A stretch of 64,000 bases of DNA, from positions 62,001 to 126,000 of the forward strand of contig CAFBRK010000056.1 in NCBI GenBank assembly GCA_903231505.1. The letters are read 5' to 3'. Made by a program: the position numbers and the translations under genes. The notes under the pieces were generated by a model. That model was not told where the DNA came from, did not search any database, and worked only from the letters and a program-made list of their open reading frames with translations. Position 1 is the stretch's first letter; each line of letters starts with the position of its first letter. Positions 19,000-27,797 of the stretch are shown piece by piece. The DNA is from Olavius algarvensis associated proteobacterium Delta 3. GTDB lineage: Bacteria; Desulfobacterota; Desulfobacteria; Desulfobacterales; CAFBRK01.

Positions 19000-19261
19000 G
19001 ACCCCCCCATGCCACAGCCGCCGATCCGGTGCCATGTGGCATGACCCGTAAAGGGCGCACGTTTGCCGAAACCCGTCACCGTCGGCCGTCACCCCTCCTG
19101 TTTCAAAAAATGTCTAATTATCACAGAATATTGGACCGGGCAATATCGATTTTACCTCGAACATGGGATCACGGCCCTTTCAGCATCACGCTCCGGGCGT
19201 GTCGGTTTCCACCCGCGGGCCTTGATTCGGGCAAGGAATACCGTTACCTTGCGTGGGCGTT

Positions 19262-19316
19262 ACCGGGGCCGACGCCCCGGTTTGGATCTATGGCAACATC
19301 GGAATGTCATTCCGAT
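19262..19316 (+). other. Two perfect hairpins upstream of M48 protease
   Basis: ACCGGGGC/GCCCCGGT with loop CGAC (19262-19281) is followed by ATCGGAAT/ATTCCGAT with loop GTC (19298-19316), 50 bases before the protease start. Neither has a T-run. The remaining 19000-19261 region shows no gene. Possible mRNA leader structure. Confidence 0.5.
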
Positions 19317-19365
19317 AATTGCATTGCGATTGGCTAAATCAGTATCGGAATCGGGAGCAATGTAG

Positions 19366-20619
19366 ATGCTGGAAATCAATTGGTTTCTGGGAATATATCT
19401 TTTGCTGTTGGCGATTCACCTCGCGGCCGAACTTGCCGTGGACGTTCTCAACCTCACCCGCCTGAAGTCCCACGGCCGGACGGTGCCACCGGTTTTCGAG
19501 GGTATCATCGACGGTCCTGTTCTGGGGAAAATCAGCCGTTATACCGCAGATAAACACCATCTGGGGATGGTGCGCACGGTGTTTATGAATCTCCTGTTTC
19601 TGGCGCTTCTACTGTCCGGGATATTCCCGGTGCTGTCGGAGCATCTTTCCGGATGGCACCCGATTCCTGCCGGGCTTGCGTTCTTTGGCATCCTTGCCCT
19701 GGGTTTCGGGGTGCTGGAGCTGCCCTTCGGGCTCTATCACACGTTCGTTATCGAAAACCGGTACGGATTCAATACGAAAACAATGACATTATGGCTTGCC
19801 GACCTGATGAAATCCGCGGCGATCGGTGCGATTCTGGGAGGAGCGCTCCTTTCCACCCTGCTGGCCCTCATGGCCTATGCCGGCTCGGTCTGGTGGGTTC
19901 CGGCGTGGTGCGCGTTCATCGGCTTTCAACTCCTGGTGACGATTCTCTACCCGACGGTCATCGCACCCATATTCAATACGTTCTCGTCTCTGGGGGACAG
20001 TGACCTCGGAGAGCGGATCCGTGACATGGCGGCAGCCGAAGGGATTCGACTTGACGGCGTTTTCACAATGGACGCCAGCCAACGCACCCGGCACTCCAAC
20101 GCCTATTTTACGGGGATCGGAAAGGCCAAGCGGATCGTTCTTTTTGATTCACTGCTGGCCGCCCATCCGGCCGATGAAATACTGGCGGTGCTCGCCCATG
20201 AAATCGGTCACCTGAAAAAACACCACATCGTGAAAAACCTGGTGATGATGAGTCTCATTTCCCTTCTGCTGTTTGCCGCGGCGGCGGCGCTCATGGGGTG
20301 GGACACGCCGTACCGGAGTTTTGGTTTTACCACATCGGTCGATTACATCGGTCTGTTTCTGATCGGTATTCTCTGGGGACCGATCGGATTTTTCCTGACA
20401 CCGCTGACGATGGCAATGTCCCGCTTCCATGAACGTCAGGCCGATGAGTATGCGCTTTGCGTGATCGGCTCTCCGGCGCCGCTGGTGTCGGCCCTACGGC
20501 AGCTGGCCAGAGACAATCTGTCCAACATCCACCCCCATCCGCTGTACGTGCTTCTGAATTATTCCCATCCGCCGCTGGTCGAGCGCCTGGAGCGGCTGTC
20601 GGAATGCCTCAGCAATTGA
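19366..20619 (+). CDS. M48 family (Ste24/CAAX-protease-like) metalloprotease
   Basis: 417 residues with about seven hydrophobic helices. The catalytic zinc motif LAVLAHEIGHLKKHH (HExxH, about residue 273) and the third ligand in FHERQADEYAL (E-x3-D, about 353) match the Ste24 subfamily of M48. The N-terminal M48_N region (residues 1-200) is present. It is an integral inner-membrane protease; by family it is involved in membrane-protein quality control or processing. The ATG at 19366 gives the usual Ste24 N-terminus. It faces the convergent GTPase pair, with a 63-base gap. Confidence 0.92.
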   Translation: MLEINWFLGIYLLLLAIHLAAELAVDVLNLTRLKSHGRTVPPVFEGIIDGPVLGKISRYTADKHHLGMVRTVFMNLLFLALLLSGIFPVLSEHLSGWHPIPAGLAFFGILALGFGVLELPFGLYHTFVIENRYGFNTKTMTLWLADLMKSAAIGAILGGALLSTLLALMAYAGSVWWVPAWCAFIGFQLLVTILYPTVIAPIFNTFSSLGDSDLGERIRDMAAAEGIRLDGVFTMDASQRTRHSNAYFTGIGKAKRIVLFDSLLAAHPADEILAVLAHEIGHLKKHHIVKNLVMMSLISLLLFAAAAALMGWDTPYRSFGFTTSVDYIGLFLIGILWGPIGFFLTPLTMAMSRFHERQADEYALCVIGSPAPLVSALRQLARDNLSNIHPHPLYVLLNYSHPPLVERLERLSECLSN

Positions 20620-20682
20620 CACAGGATATATGGGTCGGGAGTTCGCGGTATCCTCACCATCGGAATCGGGATCCGGGCAGGA

Positions 20683-22443
20683 TCATCTTGGTGGAGGGCT
20701 CAGCTCGAAGAAAGATTCGATTTGACCGGCCAGGGCGCCTGTGGTCAGGGGCCGGTACCGGGCGGCTCGCCCGCTGCACCGTTTTAACGCACGGGAAAAT
20801 ATCCGTTCCTTTCCGGCAAACAACCGGACGAGCGCCTGGAACAGAAAAAAGCACAGAAATAACAGAATCGCCAGTGTCACCAGGGCATGCACAAAGAAAT
20901 CCACCGGCAGATAACTGCCGGCCACATATTCTTTTGCCGTAATCCAGCCGACATGCACCAGGGCGGCCAGTACCGGTACATTGAACAAAAACTGCAACCC
21001 CAGGTTGCTCAATCGTCTTGAGGACGCCTCGACCTCGGTTTCCAGTGCTTCCAGCCAGATCATGGAGAGTTCTTCGCCAACCTGACGTTCTTTCATTACC
21101 GTCTCTCCGTCATTGCGAAGGGCCGGGTCAAATCGGGCACGGACCAACAACTCCGAAATTTCCGTCCAGTTACGCAAAAACACATTCCGGTAGGCCTGGA
21201 GCGGAAGTTGCGCCTGCGCCCGATCCCCTTCGGTGTCTTCCGAAGGTGCCAGACCCTTGAGGGAGGCGGCAAGTCCGCTCAGACGTCGAATGGGCCGCCC
21301 GTACCGCAACATCCGACTGATGCCACCGCCGATCAGCAGCCATCGGGCCCAGGCGGCAATGAGCCACCCGACCGGACCCATCCAGCGCTGGGCCAGTTTG
21401 GCATACACATCGACCGTGACACCGGGCAATCGGTGGGGGTCATGGTCTTGCAGGGCGGTCAGGGCGTTCTCTACGGCCCTTTTTTCCACCTCGCGCATGC
21501 GCCGGGCGGCCGCCTGCATGGGCGTGTTGTCTTTTTCCACCTCTTCTTGAATGGCGGCCGACAGAAAATCCCTGAGCTGACGGGCATTGTCCAGACGACG
21601 ATCCATCACTGCGGCCGGCAGACCCAATTGTTCCAGGAGCAATCGTTTCAGGGCGCTGAACTGGTCAAAGCCATGTCGCGGTCGGGCGGTGTCGGCCCAG
21701 TCCGGATCAGCCAGATGACTCCTGGCGGAGATGCAAAACAGCCGGGTCACCGGCCGACCCCATGCTTGGCCGATGTACCGTTGAAAGTCAGGACCTATGG
21801 CGTCTTTGAGTTCGGTTTCAGACTGTCGATCGCACTTGTTGAGCACGGCAATAATGGAATCCCCGTCAAAATATTGAACCAGAGTCGTTAGAAAATCGGC
21901 ATGGTCCAGCCGTTTGGGGTTCTCCACGTCGAAGACGCAGAGCAGGACATCCGACAGGAAGACGACCTCCTGGATGATCGGCAGGTGGTGGGCCTGTTCG
22001 ACGCTATCGGTGTCCGGGGTATCAATTAATACCAGGTTTTCGGCGGCTCCGGACCTCGGGGTGACCTGAATATCCAGGTTCTCTTTCCCCAGGCGATCGA
22101 CCAGCTGCGAGACATCGGAATAGGCGGTACATACCGCCAGAGGTCGGGAGGTGGTCGGCCGGTCGATGCCGACGGACGTCAGGTCATCGGCACCGGCCAA
22201 GGCGTTGACGAGTGTAGATTTGCCGGATCCGCTGGGGCCGATCAGCGTAACGACTAGTTTTCGGCCGACCCGGGACTCCACATTGTTCGCCATCCCCAGA
22301 ATTTTCCCGGCGAGTCCGGCCAGGGCATTGGCCGGAATCCAGTCGGGAATGGCCTCGAGTCTTCGCTGGGCGATGCGAATATCGTTCTTGATGTGCTCCA
22401 ATTCAGCCATCGCCCGCAGACGATTGTCGGACGCTCGATTCAT
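20683..22443 (-). CDS. Dynamin-like/Era-like GTPase with membrane segments (second of pair)
   Basis: 586 residues. An N-terminal GTPase domain has P-loop GPSGSGKSTL (about 72-81), switch II LIDTPDTDS and G4 VLNKCD, so it is a canonical GTP binder. A helical middle domain follows, then two hydrophobic segments (FNVPVLAALVHVGWI and FFVHALVTLAILLFLCFFLF) near the C-terminus that should anchor it in the membrane. The ATG overlaps the upstream GTPase stop (ATGA), so the two are coupled and probably act together. By analogy with bacterial dynamin pairs, membrane remodelling or envelope stress is possible (inference). The frame is open far upstream in antisense-looking sequence; the start used fits the overlap. 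Confidence 0.8.
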   Translation of the reverse strand: MNRASDNRLRAMAELEHIKNDIRIAQRRLEAIPDWIPANALAGLAGKILGMANNVESRVGRKLVVTLIGPSGSGKSTLVNALAGADDLTSVGIDRPTTSRPLAVCTAYSDVSQLVDRLGKENLDIQVTPRSGAAENLVLIDTPDTDSVEQAHHLPIIQEVVFLSDVLLCVFDVENPKRLDHADFLTTLVQYFDGDSIIAVLNKCDRQSETELKDAIGPDFQRYIGQAWGRPVTRLFCISARSHLADPDWADTARPRHGFDQFSALKRLLLEQLGLPAAVMDRRLDNARQLRDFLSAAIQEEVEKDNTPMQAAARRMREVEKRAVENALTALQDHDPHRLPGVTVDVYAKLAQRWMGPVGWLIAAWARWLLIGGGISRMLRYGRPIRRLSGLAASLKGLAPSEDTEGDRAQAQLPLQAYRNVFLRNWTEISELLVRARFDPALRNDGETVMKERQVGEELSMIWLEALETEVEASSRRLSNLGLQFLFNVPVLAALVHVGWITAKEYVAGSYLPVDFFVHALVTLAILLFLCFFLFQALVRLFAGKERIFSRALKRCSGRAARYRPLTTGALAGQIESFFELSPPPR

Positions 22444-24407
22444 TGTTCCTCCCGTGCCCCATGGATCGCTCGGTCCAACCCATCGATCAGCGTTTCTGTA
22501 ACCTCGAGAGTGTGCCGTGCCCCTTCCAGGATGTCCCCGGTGATGGCATCCTCGAATATGTTCTGAACAGTCTTTAACTTCCGTTCGAGCCATAGCCGGG
22601 CAATGGGGGCCAGCATTTCTTCGAGCTGAAGCTGATCCGCCCGCTTCAGCCCGCTGGTCGCGGGAATCGCCACCAGCGCGTACAGATCGTGCAGACCGAA
22701 CAGACCGGTCAGTTTGACCTTGATACCCGCAGCGCCCATGGGATCCCCGGTGTGCAATACGTAGGTAACCGCTGCCGTGGCCGGCAATACATTCAATAAT
22801 GCGGAAAACGTCTGCCGGATCTGGCCCCAGATGCTCATCCGGTCCCGAAACTTCCCCGCCAGTTGTTCTAGCTCCCGATCGATTTCCGGAGTTGCGGCCA
22901 GGATGGACTCCTTTCGGGACAGGATGTCGGTGATCACCGTTTGCCAGTTGCCGGCACGCAGCCTTTCCTGCATCCCGGCAACCGAACGCGGGGCGGCGAC
23001 GGTCACCGTGCACTGGCCCCGGTTTTCCAGAACGTCGAGGCGCGGCACCTCGGTTTCAGATACCCTCCGGAACGATCGGACCCGCTCCACCCCGAGCCGC
23101 AGGCGTTCCCCGACCGGATCGGTGGCTGTGGTTGTCACCGTGATTTCAGAAGATACGGCTCGGCTGTACAAGCTGTTGACCGCCTCGAGCAGGTCTTCTT
23201 CCACCTTCAGTCGAATTTCGTTCATGGTTTCCGGATTCGAGTCGGATCCCGAGACGCCGTATTTCGCCAGTTTGGCCCCCCGCATAATCAGTTTCAGGGG
23301 CCACTCGACAATCGAGCCGGTCCTGCGCATAGCCTTGATGTGCGCCGGATCGCCGGCCAGCCAGATATCGGCGAATCGTTTCATCACCATGTCCATGGGA
23401 AAATGTTTCAGTGTTTCATGGACACAATGAGACTGCGCGGTTTGCAGGGCATCCAGGTACAGTGCCAGCTCCTCTCGGCTGTTTCGGCATTGCTCAACGA
23501 GCCGTTCGGCCCTGTCCAGAGCATCGGTGAACATGGACTGAATCAGCTCTCCCCGTTCTTGTTTCGGATCAATGGCTGTCAGCATGTCCTCCAGGGACAC
23601 CGGTGGATCGGCGACCGGGTGCAGCTGCAGGAACCGATCACCTGCGGCAACCGTATTCTCTTCATCTGCCCGGTACACCCCCAGGATGTATCTTCGGGCG
23701 TTTTCCCCGTAGATATTGCGGGATACCAAACGCGCGTGTGCTCTGACTTCATCGTCTGAAAAACTGGGATAGACCCGGTACACCAGAACGGAGCGCCGTT
23801 GCCCGATGCCGGTCAGCATGCGGGATATGAAATCGGTATTGTCGAGGTTGTGATAATTGGAATTGGTAAAAATGTACACCACTACATCGGAGGCTTCCAG
23901 CGCTTGTCGGGTCACTTCCCGGTTGGCATAGCGGCCGCCGGCACCGGTATCGAAATCCGGTGTATCCAGCATCACCAGATTCGGGGGAAGTCGCGTTGAC
24001 GTCGTCATTAACGGGAGACCCGGGGTCTTGAGCTCCTCCGGTGAGGTCAAGGAATCCGGCGTCTCCCGAAAGGACTCAAACATAACCGGCAAAAAGTCTT
24101 CCCGGGCCATGGTATCCGGATGTCCCGCCACCAGAAGTCGTCGGTTCATGCCCGCACTGCCTCCGGTGGGCGAAAGATGCGCTCCGGCCAGGGAATTGAA
24201 CAATGTCGATTTTCCGGAAGAGCCGCCTCCGCATATGGCGACCACAACCGGGAAGTCCGGCGATACCCGCGGCAGTAATTTGCCGTCTACGAGCCCGGTC
24301 CACTCCGCCATCCCCGGCAGTTTCTCCAGCCCGAGGGCACTGGCCAGGCGGGGGATGTCGTTTCGGATCATCCTCAGGGCATCGTATGTGTGGTCTGTCG
24401 GAGGCAT
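22440..24407 (-). CDS. Dynamin-like GTPase with degenerate G4 (first of pair)
   Basis: 655 residues. The P-loop is AICGGGSSGKSTLFNSLAG (about 55-73) and switch II is VMLDTPDFDTG. Where NKxD should follow, the strand reads SVLVYRVYPSFSDDE, so the guanine-specificity motif is missing. A long helical region comes next (about 280-600) with one modest hydrophobic stretch (FSALLNVLPATAAVTYVL). The start at 24407 gives MPPTDHTYDAL; the upstream open frame is probably not translated. It is coupled to the membrane-anchored GTPase downstream. It may be the regulatory, nucleotide-insensitive partner of a heteromer (inference). Confidence 0.78.
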   Translation of the reverse strand: MPPTDHTYDALRMIRNDIPRLASALGLEKLPGMAEWTGLVDGKLLPRVSPDFPVVVAICGGGSSGKSTLFNSLAGAHLSPTGGSAGMNRRLLVAGHPDTMAREDFLPVMFESFRETPDSLTSPEELKTPGLPLMTTSTRLPPNLVMLDTPDFDTGAGGRYANREVTRQALEASDVVVYIFTNSNYHNLDNTDFISRMLTGIGQRRSVLVYRVYPSFSDDEVRAHARLVSRNIYGENARRYILGVYRADEENTVAAGDRFLQLHPVADPPVSLEDMLTAIDPKQERGELIQSMFTDALDRAERLVEQCRNSREELALYLDALQTAQSHCVHETLKHFPMDMVMKRFADIWLAGDPAHIKAMRRTGSIVEWPLKLIMRGAKLAKYGVSGSDSNPETMNEIRLKVEEDLLEAVNSLYSRAVSSEITVTTTATDPVGERLRLGVERVRSFRRVSETEVPRLDVLENRGQCTVTVAAPRSVAGMQERLRAGNWQTVITDILSRKESILAATPEIDRELEQLAGKFRDRMSIWGQIRQTFSALLNVLPATAAVTYVLHTGDPMGAAGIKVKLTGLFGLHDLYALVAIPATSGLKRADQLQLEEMLAPIARLWLERKLKTVQNIFEDAITGDILEGARHTLEVTETLIDGLDRAIHGAREEQ

Positions 24408-24718
24408 TTCTTCTCGCTGTGGCTTATGTCTGCACCTGAACATCTCGGGAAATCTTCCATTCGATGATATGTCCCGCTGTGTGGATGTCAAAAGGCCTGC
24501 CATGGGGAGCCGTTCCTCAGGAACTCTCTGGATAACACAATTTGCACGTGGGAACAAAGCCATCGCTCTTTGGGGCATGGGATTTAAAAAATGGATCGCC
24601 GCAATATTTCTGCAGGGCTTGCCAACCGCCGTTTCTGTTTCATGCAGCTATCGACGGATTCTCCGGTGGACGGCCCGTACCCCTTGTTTTTTCCCGCTTT
24701 AGAAGATAACTTCGCACC
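24408..24718. other. Divergent intergenic region
   Basis: About 310 bases between the GTPase pair and the divergently read acetyltransferase. No hairpin, repeat or clear promoter hexamers stand out. Confidence 0.3.
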
Positions 24719-25189
24719 ATGATTCGAAAAGCGACCATCCAGGACATCAAGGCCATTCACCGGCTCCTGCAGGAATACGGGAACAGGGGAGATCTGCTGC
24801 CCCGACCCTTGAGCGAGCTTTACGACCACGTCAGGGATTTTTTCGTATTCTGCGAAGCGGGTCGCCCCATCGGATGTTGTGCACTGCAATTCTGCTGGGA
24901 GGATCTTGCCGAGATACGCTCCCTGGCCGTGGAACCGGGAAGGCTGGGTGAAGGGATCGGTTCAAGACTTGCCGAGGCGGCCCTGATCGAAGCCAGAAAG
25001 TTCAACGTCCGCCAAGTCTTCACGTTGACCTACCGGCCGGACTTCTTCCTTGGGTTCGGGTTTCATCACATCGACCGCAACGAACTGCCGCTAAAGATCT
25101 GGTCCGACTGTATTCTATGCGTCAAGTTTCCGGACTGCGACGAAACCGCGATGATGCTGGATCTGAAAGAAGACAGGTCCGCCCGTTAG
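24719..25189 (+). CDS. argA: N-acetylglutamate synthase, short GNAT form
   Basis: 156 residues of a single GNAT domain. MIRKATIQDIKAIHRLLQEY begins the fold, the acetyl-CoA loop is in VEPGRLGEGIGSRL (about 76-89), and the C-terminal half reads FTLTYRPDFFLGFGF, LPLKIWSDC and CVKFPDCDE, a pattern I associate with short bacterial N-acetylglutamate synthases. It would acetylate glutamate at the first step of arginine synthesis. No arginine genes are adjacent. The last codons (SAR, TAG) lie inside the octamer repeat array that follows, so the C-terminus was probably set by repeat invasion. Confidence 0.85.
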   Translation: MIRKATIQDIKAIHRLLQEYGNRGDLLPRPLSELYDHVRDFFVFCEAGRPIGCCALQFCWEDLAEIRSLAVEPGRLGEGIGSRLAEAALIEARKFNVRQVFTLTYRPDFFLGFGFHHIDRNELPLKIWSDCILCVKFPDCDETAMMLDLKEDRSAR

Positions 25190-25268
25190 CCCGTCTGCCC
25201 GTGGGCCCGTTAGCCCGTCTGCCCGTCTGCCCGTTTGCCAGTTTGCCGGTTTGCCGGTTATCCCGAGA
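25185..25268 (+). repeat. GCCCGTxx octamer array
   Basis: About ten consecutive 8-base units (GCCCGTTA, GCCCGTCT, GCCCGTGG, GCCCGTTT, GCCAGTTT, GCCGGTTT) start inside the stop codon region of the upstream gene. A shorter stretch recurs at 25428-25452. The units differ at the last two bases. Confidence 0.8.
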
Positions 25269-25690
25269 TACAAGATCCAAGACTCAGGATTCAGGGAAGA
25301 GAAATAAAGATCCGGATGCCGGTTTCTTGCATCTTGCATCCTGCATCTTGCATCCGTATCCACCACTCCACCACTCCAGAACTCCGAATGCCGTAACCCC
25401 TGTATCTTGTATCCTGGGTCTTGCATCCCGTTTGCCGGTGTGCCGGTTGGCCCGAGATACAAGATCCAAGACTCAGGATTCAGGGAAAAGAAATAAACAT
25501 CCGGATGCCGGTTTCATGCGTCTTGCATCCTGCATCCTGCATCCTGCATCCGTATCCACCACTCCATCACTCCATTACTTCGATTTTCCAAAGGATCCGT
25601 ATCCAGCATCAAGCATCCAGAATCCAGTATCCAGAATCCAGAAGAGTGGGCATTTCAGGGCGCGGGACAATGCGGCCATCGGGCCTGGGA
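25259..25690 (+). repeat. Heptamer-word array with about 120-bp direct duplication
   Basis: Two direct copies, about 25264-25388 and 25453-25575, share CGAGATACAAGATCCAAGAC, a GGGAARAGAAATAAA stretch, a run of GCATCTT/GCATCCT words and GTATCCACCACTCCA. The tail (25607-25650) is built of xxATCCA words (GCATCCA, GAATCCA, GTATCCA). No plausible gene lies here; the long open frames are by-products of the 7- and 8-base periods. Confidence 0.75.
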
Positions 25691-25709
25691 TGATGCTTTG
25701 AATCCGCGT

Positions 25710-26771
25710 TTACGCGTAGATGACGTTTATGGGCAGGGGCGGATACGCCTTCACACCCGTCTTGGGAAGGATAAGCTGGGCGTCGACGGTAAGCCAGTTC
25801 AGGTCTGGATTCAGGTCCCTCAACTTGCCGTCGCCCGGGAGGCGGGCATAATCGGTCAGGTAGTAAACGGTTTGAAATATGACAATACTGTTTTTGCCCT
25901 GGCGTGCCACTTCAAAGTTGGCCCGAAATTTTCGCGGCGTCAAGCCTTGTTCCTCGGCAATGCTATTCACCTCCGCCGGTATCAACCGCATCAGGACCGA
26001 TTTGGAAACGCCCCGCTCCGAGATGCGGATCAGTGCCCGGGACTCGCTGGAGCCGGCATAGACGGTAGTGATACAGCCAAGGCGACGGAGATACTGGGCA
26101 GCGACGATCGCCGCGGACCGGCGCCCTCCGGCCATGGCGGGCAAGCCGTAATATTCGAAAAACTTCTTTTGCAAGTCCTCGCCCATCTTGTCGCCTTTTT
26201 CGTAGATATCCTTCGAGATGTAGCGCAGCGTCCGGGCCAGATCCTCGGCGGCGTCGGAAATGGGCCAGTCGATCTTGACGTGAAAATGGGAGAGGCTGTA
26301 CCGGTTTTTGGCAACACCGGACGGGTCCCTTTGAATCAGAAGTGCAAAGTCCACCGGAAGAAGCACCTCCACAAAATCGAAGAACTTGATCGATTCGAAA
26401 TATTTGCGGTTCCGGTCGAATTTGCCATTCAAGGGCAACGATCTGGAAAACTGAAGATTTTTTTTGGTAGTCCGATTGGAATCGAAGAAGCGGATGTATT
26501 TTTTATGTTCCGGAGGGATGATGTCTTCAACAAAAATGACCAGAGCAGATTTCTGACATTCGTATTCTTTGTCCGGTATTCTGGCACGGGGCTTTAGCTC
26601 CCGCATCTCCACAAAGGGATAGCTCACTTTTTGATCACGAAACCTGTGGTAGGAATCGATCAGGGTGTATTTGAGCATAAAATCGTCCAGCTGATCCCGG
26701 AGCAGTTCATAGTAGGAACGACGAAGCTTATCTTTTTGACTCAGGGATTCTCTGACTCGCCAGTAAGCCAA
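25710..26771 (-). CDS. Hypothetical protein, 353 residues
   Basis: A soluble, basic N-terminal half (residues 1-140, with KYIRFFDSNRTTKKNLQF) and a C-terminal half with alternating alpha/beta sequence (residues 150-340). There is no signal peptide, membrane helix or motif I recognise. The start is probably TTG at 26771: GGAGGT lies 4 bases upstream (26776-26781), and the first in-frame ATG is 31 codons later. Base use resembles the neighbours. It is flanked by a repeat array at its 3' side and a 286-base empty gap upstream. It could act on nucleic acid or protein partners, but nothing in the sequence decides it. Confidence 0.7.
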   Translation of the reverse strand: MAYWRVRESLSQKDKLRRSYYELLRDQLDDFMLKYTLIDSYHRFRDQKVSYPFVEMRELKPRARIPDKEYECQKSALVIFVEDIIPPEHKKYIRFFDSNRTTKKNLQFSRSLPLNGKFDRNRKYFESIKFFDFVEVLLPVDFALLIQRDPSGVAKNRYSLSHFHVKIDWPISDAAEDLARTLRYISKDIYEKGDKMGEDLQKKFFEYYGLPAMAGGRRSAAIVAAQYLRRLGCITTVYAGSSESRALIRISERGVSKSVLMRLIPAEVNSIAEEQGLTPRKFRANFEVARQGKNSIVIFQTVYYLTDYARLPGDGKLRDLNPDLNWLTVDAQLILPKTGVKAYPPLPINVIYA

Positions 26772-27057
26772 TGTTACCTCCGGTCATGCTTGGCATCCTG
26801 CGGACTCGAAACAGCGGCCGGCAAAACGGCCAGTCTGATACTTGCCTACATCGATTTTTAGTATGAATACCATGATTTTAGCTCACCGTCACCGGGGTTC
26901 TTACTAGCCAGGAGAATTCACCAAGTGGAGACTTTCATGGTCAACCGCACCCCTTCGATGAAATGAAAAGCTATCATGCACTATTCAGGAAAGAGTGAAA
27001 GCCGGTTTACTTTCCAGGAATTTCCGGGCCGGTGTCCGGTAGAAAACGTTTACGGTA
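26772..27057. other. Intergenic region without visible content
   Basis: About 285 bases holding only the ribosome site of the minus-strand hypothetical gene. I see no gene, repeat or terminator. Confidence 0.3.
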
Positions 27058-27774
27058 TCATTTGTTGTTGAATTTTTCAGCCCACTGGTACATGTGTTCC
27101 CGGAACCGATAGGCCACCAGGGCAGCAAGGGCACAAATCCCGGCCAGGGCAACCAGCAACAGGTAGTCTTGCTCAAAGAGGAGGGCGCCCTGGAGACTCA
27201 GGGCAAAGGTGCCGGGCATGCGGCCAAACGTGGCAAGAATCAAAAAGAGCTTCGTGGGCAGGGTACTCAATCCGAGAAACAGGGAGAGGTAATCTTTCGG
27301 AAAGCCCGGAAACAGGAACAGAACCAGAATGACGAGAATTCCTTGGCGTTTGAGCAGTGCGTCGTACCGCCGAAATATGTCTGCGGGTATCCACTTGCGG
27401 ACAAATCGCTCGCCAAGAAATCGTCCGATCAAAAAATTTAACCAGGATCCGATCGACAGACCGATACTGGAGTAGAAAAACCCTGCCAGGGTGCCGAAGA
27501 GAAACCCGCCGATGAATCCGGTGGCTTCACCGGGGATCGGGGCCAGAAGTACTTGTGAAATTTGAATGCCCATGAAGACGACCGGCGCCCACGAGCCGAA
27601 ATTGTCGATGAACGATCGGATCCGCTCCGGATCTTTCAGCCAGATGTTCAGCTGCATGAAAAGATCCGATATGGGGCCGATGACGTAAATCGAGCCGAAT
27701 CCCAACAGCACAACCAGGACGATGGTCAGCACGATCCGCTTGTTGCGGTCACTTTTCGGGGCGGCGTCTCTCAT
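27058..27774 (-). CDS. TVP38/TMEM64-family (VTT domain) membrane protein
   Basis: 238 residues with six or so hydrophobic segments. The VTT/SNARE-associated core is visible as APIPGEATGFIGGFLFG, IGSWLNFLIGRFLGERFV and FLFPGFPKDYLSLFLGLS, including the conserved glycines and the FPG-PKD loop of the DedA/TVP38 superfamily. Members are thought to act in lipid scrambling or transport at the inner membrane. It lies 23 bases downstream of pgk in the same direction, so it is probably co-transcribed. Confidence 0.88.
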   Translation of the reverse strand: MRDAAPKSDRNKRIVLTIVLVVLLGFGSIYVIGPISDLFMQLNIWLKDPERIRSFIDNFGSWAPVVFMGIQISQVLLAPIPGEATGFIGGFLFGTLAGFFYSSIGLSIGSWLNFLIGRFLGERFVRKWIPADIFRRYDALLKRQGILVILVLFLFPGFPKDYLSLFLGLSTLPTKLFLILATFGRMPGTFALSLQGALLFEQDYLLLVALAGICALAALVAYRFREHMYQWAEKFNNK

Positions 27775-27797
27775 ACACCCATATGTTGTGTATTCGC

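Noticed and set aside
25185..25690. Possible CRISPR array
   Set aside because: Unit length is 7-8 bases with no unique spacers and no cas gene nearby.
25117..25701. 194-codon plus-strand frame through the repeat tract
   Set aside because: The sequence is translated octamer and heptamer words (LARLPVCP, SSIQNPVSRIQ patterns) and overlaps the end of argA; no coding signature.
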